Assembly (NCBI RefSeq): GCF_001625215.2
Contig: NC_030383.2
Coordinates: forward strand, 63,106,949-63,170,948
Reading direction: 5' to 3'
Length of the DNA stretch: 64,000 nt
From: Daucus carota subsp. sativus
Lineage: Eukaryota > Streptophyta > Magnoliopsida > Apiales > Apiaceae
A program made the translations under genes and the position numbers. Positions 55,906-64,000 of the stretch are shown one piece after another. Numbering within the stretch: the first letter of the stretch is position 1; each line of letters opens with the position of its first letter. The notes under the pieces were generated by a model. It saw nothing but the letters and a program-made list of their open reading frames with translations. It did no database searches and was not told where the DNA came from.

Positions 55906-56152
55906 AGAATGGTACTGGCCAATCAAGACCAACTTGAAAGTTGTTGGACATTTCTGAACCAGTAGTGTACTATTCTCTTTGTGGCTGCATAAGTTTTTGG
56001 TATTGGTGTAATATTTTGTTTGGTCTTGAATCATAATGATTTTTCTTTTTTCAGGGGTATTAATATAAACCTTGGTATTGTGTAATATTCTGTTTGATCA
56101 ATGTTTATATCAGTAATTATATGCTCCTCACTGCATCATGCAGCTCTCATAA
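55906..56152. other. 3' flank of RLP6
   Basis: Matches the 3' flanks of RLP4 and RLP7, including TTTTTCTTTTTTCAGGGGTA. No gene. Confidence 0.5.

Positions 56153-56232
<80 letters not shown>
56153..56232. repeat. (TTA)n microsatellite
   Basis: About 26 TTA units; the Leu-rich ORF across it is an artefact. Confidence 0.95.
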
Positions 56233-56234
<2 letters not shown>

Positions 56235-56300
56235 TGATTACACACTCACACGTGGGGAGTCGACCTCCCGACCTCCAGCAAAGGGGTAAAAGAGCTCTCA
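56233..56300 (-). mobile_element. Possible tRNA-derived SINE fragment
   Basis: On the minus strand, GAGCTCTTTTACCCC, then GGAGGTCGGGAGG, then GTCGACTCCCCACGTGTG resembles a tRNA with a box-B-like GGTCGACTCC. It is followed by an (AAT)n tail, the microsatellite. The 5' part with box A is missing. Tentative. Confidence 0.35.
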
Positions 56301-56984
56301 TATTATCTTCATATGTGTATTATTTGGATATCAAAGTTGCAGGGACATATGGATATGTGTTAACAGGGACTGCTCGGTCTTGGACGGACTCTTTCCAAGT
56401 CCTCTGGGGTCCTATCGATTCAAATTAGTCTATTATCTGCATACTAGCTAATTTGTCCAACTCGGGCTTCAATAGTAAAGATAATAGGTGCGAGTTGAGT
56501 TTCTCAAAGTATGAGTACAATATCGTTTTTTAATGATAGTTAGGGGGTGTGATATGCAATTACCTCAAAAATATATGATCATTAGTATATTATATTAGTA
56601 TCCACACACTTATATCTCAAAATCTATCCTCCAAAATTATCATCTCTATAGGCTAGCCACATAAAATAAAAATTTAAAGATATTAGATATTTAGTTATTT
56701 TCATCATATAATTTTTCCATGCAAAATAACAAAATATCTTTATCAACTTATTATTTATGAGTTAAATATTCAAGTTATATAATTCGGGCATGCTGGGTAT
56801 AAATAGAAGTGTAACGCCTAATTTCCGGGGTCTGGGAGTAGTTGGCGGGGTATGAGAGAGCAGGCTATTCAGAAGTCTTGGTCATGAAAACTTCCAAGCT
56901 AACTTCGACAACGGAATCTTCTGAGGCTACTATTCTAAAGCACGCATAATCATTGTATTCATATTCCTCTCACACTGACAAAAA
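56301..56984. other. Second orphan RLP promoter region
   Basis: Degenerate TCTTGGACGGACTCTTTCC motif at 56382, as before RLP3, then RLP4-type promoter sequence (56565-56800) ending in an orphan TATA box. No RLP start follows; unrelated sequence (CGCCTAATTTCCGGGGTC) begins instead. Confidence 0.6.
56799..56807 (+). promoter_or_regulatory. Orphan TATA box
   Basis: TATAAATAG followed by AAGTGT, perfect match to the cluster core promoter, but no gene after it. Confidence 0.65.
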
Positions 56985-57835
56985 GTCTATTTAAGCAAAT
57001 GAAATACAAACAACTGAGTGGAATGCTGACCGAAAATCTTTTTGGCTGAGCTTATGAGTTATTAGTACATGATTAATATGATAAGCTAAGCTGAGAGCAT
57101 AAGATATCGTTTGTATAATTTTGTGTTTATTAATGACTTATAAATTATTAAAAATATAATAAGAAAAATAAAAATGTTTTATAACTAATTTATGTTTCAT
57201 GAGTAATTTTTATTAGAAAAAAGTTTTAAAAAATTATTTCACTGGAAAAAAACCTCCAACTAACTTTTGGCTCTAAAGTCAGTTTGTGACTTATTTCTGA
57301 CTTTAAATCGGCTTCTCACTTTTACACAAACAAAAATTTTTCAGCTTAAAGTTAAAAACAACTTTAAGCTCCGGTTTTAAACCTCGACAAACATGCTCTG
57401 AGTTTGGTTTCACTTCATTTACAAACCTCAACAATTTCACCATCAAACACAATGACTTCTCCAATCTCCGGTCCAGTACCACCAGCCATTGAGAATTTGG
57501 CACAACTTCAATTCCATACCAGGTTAGTCATCTTCGGAGATTACACGTCTTAGACCTGTCAAATACAAATTTCAATCTCCAAACTGGTCCGACTTATCTT
57601 CTATGCTTTTTGTTGAGTCCGGCTCATCTAAAGCCTTAAGATGTTAGAAGAAGCCCCCAATGAATCTTATATATGCTATATTTTAACAATTCTGAGCACA
57701 CTCAACCTTGGTATTAATAATATTGTGTCGAAAATTCCAGAATTTATATCTAATTCTCATAGCCTAACTTTCCTTGACCTTTCCATATAACAAATTTACA
57801 GTTAATCCTGTGCTTGAATCAGTATTTGCAACCAA
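56985..57835 (+). pseudogene. Decayed RLP exon-1 remnant
   Basis: YKQLSGML piece (56998-57030), a MITE (57031-57397), then FGFTSFTNLNNFTI-like LRR remains, PPAIENLAQLQFHTR, and further pieces to about 57835 (SLTFLDLSI, ESVFAT). Frameshifted throughout. Parallel to 25180-25440, which lacks the MITE. Confidence 0.75.
57031..57397. mobile_element. MITE family with GAGCATGTTT end, copy 2 (inverted)
   Basis: Ends ...CGACAAACATGCTC on the + strand, the complement of GAGCATGTTTGTCG, and shares AGCTTAAAG and AAATAAGTCA-type blocks with 49105-49475. The 25200 relic shows the empty site. Confidence 0.55.
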
Positions 57836-58102
57836 AATTATGCAATTATAGTGCAGGTAGTCTTCCAGTTCTTCCTACTCTATGCTATAATTTCATTTGA
57901 TACCAATAATTTTACGCTCTACACTCCAGGATGAGCTCGCATATTATTGACAGCTATAATCCTTCCAACAATTTGCGATGCAAAGCAGGGGGGCGCCTGT
58001 ATTTTCATATGTCTATATTATTGGAGATTAAAGTTGTATGGACAATTGTGTTGATAATTTGCCCAATGTTAACAGGGATAGGTTGGCTTAATTTGCCCAA
58101 TG

Positions 58103-58170
58103 TTAACAGGGAGATTAAATGGCTTGCATTGCTCAACGTATATCTCATAATAGTCTTACCGGACATATGT
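58103..58170 (+). pseudogene. RLP exon-2 fragment of the module
   Basis: About 65 bp of the LKWLALLN...HNSLTGHM region, broken at CATATG like the fragments at 19640, 26165 and 50876. Confidence 0.65.
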
Positions 58171-59570
58171 TATGCATTATTATTATGCTTTCATCACTAT
58201 TTTCAAACATTTCTCAATATATATTTTCAAAGAATTCTCAAGCACTTGAACATTTGGACCGGTTCTTTCGAAGCCAAGATGCCCAGGGTATCATGGCCAT
58301 GCACAAAAATGAATAAATTAAGAGAGATTGCTCAGGGTCTCCCCAAGCCTTTCAGGACTCATTCCAAGTCTTCGAGGACCACTGCCTCACTCTTTCAAAG
58401 ATGTGATAGTAGCTCGAGAGCGATATAAATGATTTTCCTGACACTAAAAATAAAAAAATCAGATCAAATTAATCAATAATAAATTAAAGATGCAATCCAA
58501 ATTAATCCTAAATTTTGATGATATATAAAAATTATAATTATAAATTATATAACCAAATCAGAATTGAATTAACTTACTTGGTACTAAAATTGATAAAAAC
58601 AGTATAATAATTTAATTGATGAAAATTCAAAGTCTTCTAATAAATCCATAAAAAATTTGATAATCAAAATAACGAAAATTATAATTGAAAAATCAAAATC
58701 AATAGTGTATTGGAATATTGTTCACACACTTATATATCAAAATTTGTGGTCCAAAAACTATAGCACAATATCCTAAATACACCACATTAAATAATAGTTC
58801 AAAAATATTCAATAGATAATTGATTTCATTCATAATTTTGTTATTTTAAAAACTAATAATTTGGTTGATGTTAACCTATATTTTAATATATAATTATATT
58901 ATTTTCATCTTATTTTATTTAACCAGAAACAATATTTTTATAATATTTATTACATTATTTATATTAAAAAATATAATTTCATTAAAAAAATTGAATAAAA
59001 TTAAGAGGATAACTCTATGCCTCTCCAAGTCTACAAGACTCATTTCAAGTCTACCGAGGACCACTACCTCAACCATTGAGAGATGTGAAAGTAGTTTGAG
59101 AGTGACATAAATTATTTTCGTGACAATAAAATTTAATATCTAATATAAATTAATTAAATTAGATAATAATAAATCAAAACTAATTATGAATTATGATAAT
59201 AATTAAATAAATTATAATTAAATTATATAAATCAACTCCAAATGATACAAATAACACTAAACCTTGGTTACTTTGTTGGTAAATAAATATAATATAATAA
59301 TCAAATTGATGAGAAATGAAAATCATCTAATAAATTCACAAAAAATATATGATCATTAGTATATTATATTAGTATCCACACACTTATATTTCAAAATCTA
59401 TCCTCCAAACTTATCATCTCCGTAAACTAGCCACATAAAATATAAATTTAAAGATATTAGATATTTAGTTATTTTCATTATATAATTTTTCCACACTAAA
59501 CAACAAAATATTTTTATCAAAATTATTATTTATGAGTTAAATATTCAAGTTATAATTCCAGCATGCAGCG
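58171..59570. repeat. Promoter module upstream of RLP7
   Basis: Very similar to 19641-21040 over its length: tail, first 110-bp motif (58335-58445), AT-rich block, second motif (59015-59125), AT-rich block and TATA box. It lacks the private insert seen at 19935. Short ORFs here (57931-58428, 58865) are not supported. Confidence 0.85.
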
Positions 59571-59579
59571 TATAAATAG
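59571..59579 (+). promoter_or_regulatory. TATA box of RLP7
   Basis: TATAAATAG followed by AAGTGTGC, 58 bases before ATG 59629; the frame is open through it, so upstream ATG 59563 is not used. Confidence 0.8.
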
Positions 59580-59628
59580 AAGTGTGCAGTATGATATCAG
59601 ATTCATAACCCAGTTGATCAGAAGAAAC

Positions 59629-62600
59629 ATGGCCTACTCTGCAAAGCCTTCTCACCTTCTTCTCTTTGTTTTCTTTCTCTCATCACTTGAATCCATTCTT
59701 GCAACAACACGAGAGGGAGAAGCTCTTGTGAAGTGGAAGAATAGCCTAGCCCCTTCTTCTTTTCTCGACTCTTGGTCACTCACCAATCTCGAAAATCTTT
59801 GTAACTGGACTGGCATTACTTGTAACTCTGCAGGTTCAGTCTCTGAGATTAACCTTTTTGAGAAACAACTTAATGGAATGCTGTCCGAGTTCGGTTTCAC
59901 TTCATTTCCAAATCTCAACAATCTCACCCTCGCATACAACTTCTTCTCGGGTCCAATACCACCAGCCATTGAGAATTTAACACAGCTTCAATATCTTGAT
60001 TTAAGCATGAATAGTCTTAATGGTCCCATTCCGTTCCAGGTTAGCCATCTTCAGAGTTTGCTCATATTAAACCTGTCACAGAATGCATTGCAAGCTCCAA
60101 ATTGGTCCCATTTCTCTCCCATGCCTGTTTTGCGCTTCCTCAAGCTCAGTAGAAATCCTCTTGTGTCGAAATTCCCAAATTTTATATCCAATTCTCATAG
60201 CCTGACTTATCTCAACCTTTCACATAACAAGTTTAGTGGTGATCTTGTACGTGAATCAGTATTTACCAATCTGCATCATCTTGAAGTCCTCAGTCTTGTT
60301 GGCAACTCTTTTGAGGGGTCATTTCCGCCAGATATATTCAAGCTTTCCAAATTAACACGTCTTGCCCTGTCAAGTAACAAATTTTCAGGTTCAGTTCCCA
60401 ACGACATAAGGTTGCTTTGTGGTCTTGAATACCTATATTTAGCTGACAATTCCTTTGAAGGACCGCTTCCACCAGATATATTCAAGCTTTCAAGATTAAA
60501 ACATCTTGTTCTTTGGAGTAATAAGTTTTCAGGTTCTGTTTCCAATGATATAGGTTTGCTTTCTGAGCTTGAAAGCCTCGATCTTAACTCTAATTTTTTT
60601 GAGGGGCCGCTTCCGCCAAATGTATTCAAGCTCTCCAAACTAAGGTTTCTTTACCTCTGGGGTAATAACTTTTCAGGTTCTGTTTCCAATGATATAGGTT
60701 TGCTTTCTGAGCTTGAAGCCCTCAATCTTGACTCTAATTTTTTTGAGGGGCCGCTTCCCCTAAATTTATTCAAGCTCTCCAAACTAAAATTTCTCACCCT
60801 GACAAGTAACAAATTTTTAGGTTCAATTCCCAATGACATAAGGTTACTTTGTGATCTTGAATACCTATATTTAGGCAACAATTCCTTTGAAGGACCGCTT
60901 CCACCAAATATATTCAAACTTTCAAAATTAAAAGATCTTGTTCTTTGGGGTAATAAGTTTTCGGGTTCTGTTTCCAATGATATAGGTTTGCTTTATGAGC
61001 TTGAAACCCTCGATCTTAACTCTAATTTTTTTGAGGGGCCGCTTCCGCCAAATTTATTCAAGCTCTCCAAACTAAAGATTCTTTCCCTTTATAAGAATAA
61101 CTTTTCAGGTTTTATTTCTAAGGATATAGGTTTGCTTTTCGAACTTGAAAGCCTCTATCTTGGCTCTAATTTTTTTGAGGGGCTGCTTCCCCCACATGTA
61201 TTTAGGCTCTCCAAATTAAGAGATCTGGGTCTCTCAGACAATAGAAATTTATTTGAAGGAAGTATTCCTATTGGACTGGGACTCTTGACTAACCTCAGGT
61301 ACTTAGATCTACATTCCAATAATCTCGGTGGCTATATTCCATCTGACATTGGAAACCTGAAGCTACTAGTACTTCTTGATCTCAATTCTAACCAATTGAC
61401 TGGACCGCTTTTAAAGATCGTTTCTAATCTCACAAATCTTATGTTTCTTGATGTAAGTGATAATAGTCTTAGTGGAAATATTCAGAGTGACTTGTGGAAA
61501 TATAACGATCATCCAACTTTGGAATTCATCAATTTAAGTGGGAACCATTTTACGGGTATAGTTTTTCTCTATAGATCTTTCCTTTTGTCATATGTAACTA
61601 AGCTAGTAATCTGATTAATTGCAGTTTTACCAAAGTTTCAACAATCTTGACAGGTGAGCTTCCAACAACAATTTGCAATGTCACTTCCCTTTCGGTTCTT
61701 GATTTGTCAAATAATGCATTAAGTGGTGCACTTCCAAACTGTTTCGGGAATCTTGCTGATGGATTGCTTTACATTAATCTTGCTAATAATCAGTTTCGAG
61801 GAACAATACCAACTACTTTCTCCAGGAGTTGTCAGCTGACATATCTGAACATGGATGATAATCAGTTTGAAGGATTGTTACCCCCATCTTTAGCGAACTG
61901 TAAGCACTTGAGAATCCTTGATATGGGCAACAATAAAATAGGTGATACATTTCCGTCATGGCTTTATGTACTTGGAGCGCTAGAAGTCCTTGTCTTGCGA
62001 TCAAATAAACTCTATGGTACAATAAGTGCAAGGAGCATAGAAGATCCCTTCCCCAAGTTGCGGATTGTGGATCTGTCCAACAATCAATTCATGGGCCATT
62101 TGCCAATTCAATACTTTAAGAATATGAAATCAAATGATAATTTGTATCGTTATCTGAATTCCACAGGAGAAATAGATATCTCTTATGAAGCAGCAGTCTC
62201 ATTAACTGTGAAGGGAACAGAGTATGAAGTAGCAAATAACCTTCATATTTACACAGCTATTGATCTGTCGTGCAACAAATTTCAGGGAGAAATTCCAAAG
62301 GTTGCCGGAGAGCTTAGATGGCTTGCATTGCTCAATTTATCTCATAATAGTCTAACAGGACCTATCCCATCATTGCTGAGAAATATGAAAGAACTCCAAT
62401 CTTTAGATTTGTCCTCAAATCAACTGACAGGGGCTATTCCACCTCAGTTAACTGCATTGACATTTCTAGAGGTCTTAAATCTCTCGAAAAACCATCTCAG
62501 TGGAGAGATTCCTCAGAAAGGACAGTTCAGCACATTCAACAATGATTCTTATCTAGGAAACTCCGCGTTATGTGGATCACCATTGACGAAGAAATGCGCA

Positions 62601-62810
62601 AACACAGCATCACCTCCACAAGAAGTCAGAAATGGTGATGAAGATGATGCTGGTGATGAATGGACATGGGAAGCAATCGTGATGGGATATGGATGTGGAC
62701 TGATATGTGGATTGTCATCTGCGTACATTGTTCTCAAACTAGGAAGGCCTTGGTGGTTTGTGAGATATGTCGAAGTATTGCAACTGAAGTTGATGAAAAG
62801 ATATGCTTGA
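59629..62810 (+). CDS. RLP7, longest LRR receptor-like protein
   Basis: 1,027 residues in two exons (59629-61555, 61654-62810), 98-bp phase-1 intron. Signal peptide about 1-28, cap CNWTGITC, a long LRR array with repeated 48-residue units (SNFFEGPLPPNVFKLSKL, then NNFSGSVSNDIGLLSELE), island ending VKGTEYEV, acidic GDEDDAGDE, transmembrane helix about 983-1003, tail GRPWWFVRYVEVLQ ending KRYA. Compared with RLP4 it has 146 extra residues in exon 1, about six LRRs (three double units). Nucleotide identity between adjacent units looks high, which points to recent internal duplication. ATG 59629 is chosen by the TATA position and homology. Expected to be a plasma-membrane receptor. Confidence 0.93.
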
Positions 62811-63329
62811 AGAATGGTATTTGGTCTTGTACTAGCTGCATAAGTATTTGGCATTGTGTAGTATTCTGTTTGGTCTTGAATTATAATGATTTTTCTTGCT
62901 TCAGGGGTATTAATATAAACCTTGCTATCTTGCTCAGTGTTAATGCAAATTAAGATGAATGAATAAACAAAAAATATGCATCAAATTAAGAATTCAGAAA
63001 TGGTGATACTCATGCAGTGTCACCAACTCAAGAATTCAGAAATGGTGATACTCATGAAGATGACGATGCTGATGATGAACTTTGATGTGGGACTTGGGTT
63101 GACCACTTGTTGGGCCGCACAACACCTGTTAAGCATTAGTATGACGTTGTCCGCTCTGGATCGTGACCAAGCCCGCACGGATTTGTTTTCGAGCTCCTCT
63201 CAAAAGGTCTAAAACTAATGGAGTTGTTTGGCTGCTTATATTCAAGATAAATCTTTTTGATGTGGGATTTGGGTTGACACCCACACAACAAGACGTGAGG
63301 AAATATTGTTGTCTTGAGATGACATATGT
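62811..63329. other. 3' region of RLP7 with fragments
   Basis: 62811-62950 is the shared 3' flank. 62976-63085 carries two partial copies of the RLP acidic-linker region (EIRNGD, then DDDADDEL), so it is RLP debris. 63079-63280 is bounded by near-direct repeats TTTGATGTGGGACTTGGGTT and TTTGATGTGGGATTTGGGTT around CCAAGCCCGCACGGATTTG. It looks like a dispersed plant repeat, possibly a TRIM or solo LTR; I cannot name it. Confidence 0.45.
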
Positions 63330-63830
63330 TCTGAATTATTATTATGCTTTCAACAATATTTTCAAACATTTTTCAATATGTATTTTTAAAGAATTCTCAA
63401 GCACTCGTGACCCCTATAATTTTTTCTCAGGCAACGCCTATAGTTTCAAAGAATTCCCAGGCACTTAAACATTTGGACCGGTTCTTTGGAAGCCAAGATG
63501 CCCAGGTTATCATGGCCATGCACAAAATGCAGTACCAAAGAAAAAAAATAATAAATTAAGAGAGATTGCTCTGGGTCACCCCAAGCCTTCGAGGACTCAT
63601 TCCAAGCCTCGCCCTTTCAAAGAAGTGATAGTAGCCGGAAAGTGATATAAATTATTCTCCGGACACTAAAACTAAATAATCAGATCAAATTAATCAATAA
63701 TAAATTAAAGATATGAAATCAAAATTAATCCTAAATTTTGATAATATACAAAAATTATAATTATAAATTTTATTATCAAATCAAGATTAAATTAACTTAC
63801 ATGGCCGTTAAAATTGATAAACGCAATATA
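63330..63830. repeat. Start of a further promoter module
   Basis: Contains the tail (63330-63540, with a private insert of about 55 bp near 63404-63458) and the 110-bp motif (63565-63665), then the AT-rich block. By analogy with RLP4 and RLP7, another RLP gene may follow beyond the window. Confidence 0.7.
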
Positions 63831-63837
63831 ATAGGGT

Positions 63838-64000
63838 TAAAAATGGGGCGGGTTCGGGACGGGTACTTCATTTCCCAGCCTCGTCCCATATATATTTTTC
63901 CTGCCCCGTCTCCGCCCCATTCTCCACGAAGATTTATTTTTAATCCCCATTGCCGCCCGCCCCACCGGGGATTGAATATAATTTCGCCCCGCCCCGCTGC
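63838..64000. mobile_element. GC-rich MITE-like element, cut by the window end
   Basis: Begins near GGGGCGGGTTCGGGACGGGT and reaches CGCCCCGCCCCGC at the edge; GC-rich inverted ends in AT-rich surroundings are typical of a class of plant hAT-like MITEs. It interrupts the promoter module. Confidence 0.5.

Noticed and set aside
56101..56289. Leu-rich ORF
   Set aside because: Translation of the (TTA)n microsatellite.
58119..58428. ORFs in the module tail
   Set aside because: Same non-coding tail as elsewhere; frames differ between copies.
1513..62810. RLP genes as receptor kinases
   Set aside because: The exon-1 cap looks RLK-like, but each protein ends 20-35 residues after the transmembrane helix and no kinase motifs (HRD, DFG) occur downstream.
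1..64000. tRNA, rRNA or other structural RNA genes
   Set aside because: Read for cloverleaf and box A/B patterns; only the tRNA-like SINE fragment near 56250 and the primer-binding site at 38677 showed tRNA similarity.

Overview
The window is plant nuclear DNA, almost certainly from a eudicot. It has AT-rich intergenic DNA, GT-AG introns, MITEs, CACTA, hAT and Mutator elements, and an LTR retrotransposon primed by tRNA-Asp. No marker fixes the species, so I leave that open.

The window is part of a tandem cluster of cell-surface leucine-rich-repeat receptor-like proteins (RLPs), all on the + strand. Four are intact: RLP1 (1513-4297), RLP2 (5304-8227), RLP4 (21097-23825) and RLP7 (59629-62810). 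RLP3 (16050-18883) is complete except for a frameshift in its membrane anchor. RLP5 (26834-29186) and RLP6 (52998-55905) are near-complete pseudogenes, and at least eight shorter RLP remnants lie between genes. Each intact protein has a signal peptide, a CNWTGI(T/I)C LRR cap, many 24-residue LRRs, an island ending in VKGTEY(E/Q)V, an acidic linker, one GxxxG-rich transmembrane helix and a short basic tail with KPWWF or RPWWF, with no kinase. All share one phase-1 intron in the LRR region and a core promoter close to TATAAATAGAAGTGTGC. Such receptors normally sense apoplastic ligands and signal through partner kinases of the SOBIR1/BAK1 type. That role is inferred from the family.

Layout. 1-5,170: RLP1, with a MITE in its TATA box and a Stowaway in its intron. 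5,173-14,690 and 26,702-32,950 are two copies of a segmental duplication of about 6.2 kb (RLP2/RLP5, a small cysteine-rich secreted peptide, RLP remnants). The left copy is longer because it gained a hAT MITE, a 2-kb poly-A retroposition and a CACTA fragment, all absent from the right copy. 15,000-26,700: RLP3 and RLP4, separated by modules made of a broken RLP 3' exon joined to a conserved non-coding tail and promoter. 33,400-44,764: AT-rich DNA and an 8,989-bp Mutator-like element (9-bp target duplication TAAATACTA) holding a nested hAT MITE and a nested 6,529-bp LTR retrotransposon, plus a PB1-like gene and a convergent GRF zinc-finger gene. 45,085-46,360: eight copies of a tandem repeat of about 175 bp. 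46,700-50,300: a histone H2A.Z fragment and MITEs. 50,300-64,000: RLP6 and RLP7 with the same modules.

The most interesting signals are the repeated 'RLP fragment + tail + promoter' module before several genes, the 48-residue LRR expansion between paralogues, the TATA box duplicated by a MITE, two template-switch-like mutations, and the MULE whose GRF gene sits where mudrB sits in MuDR.
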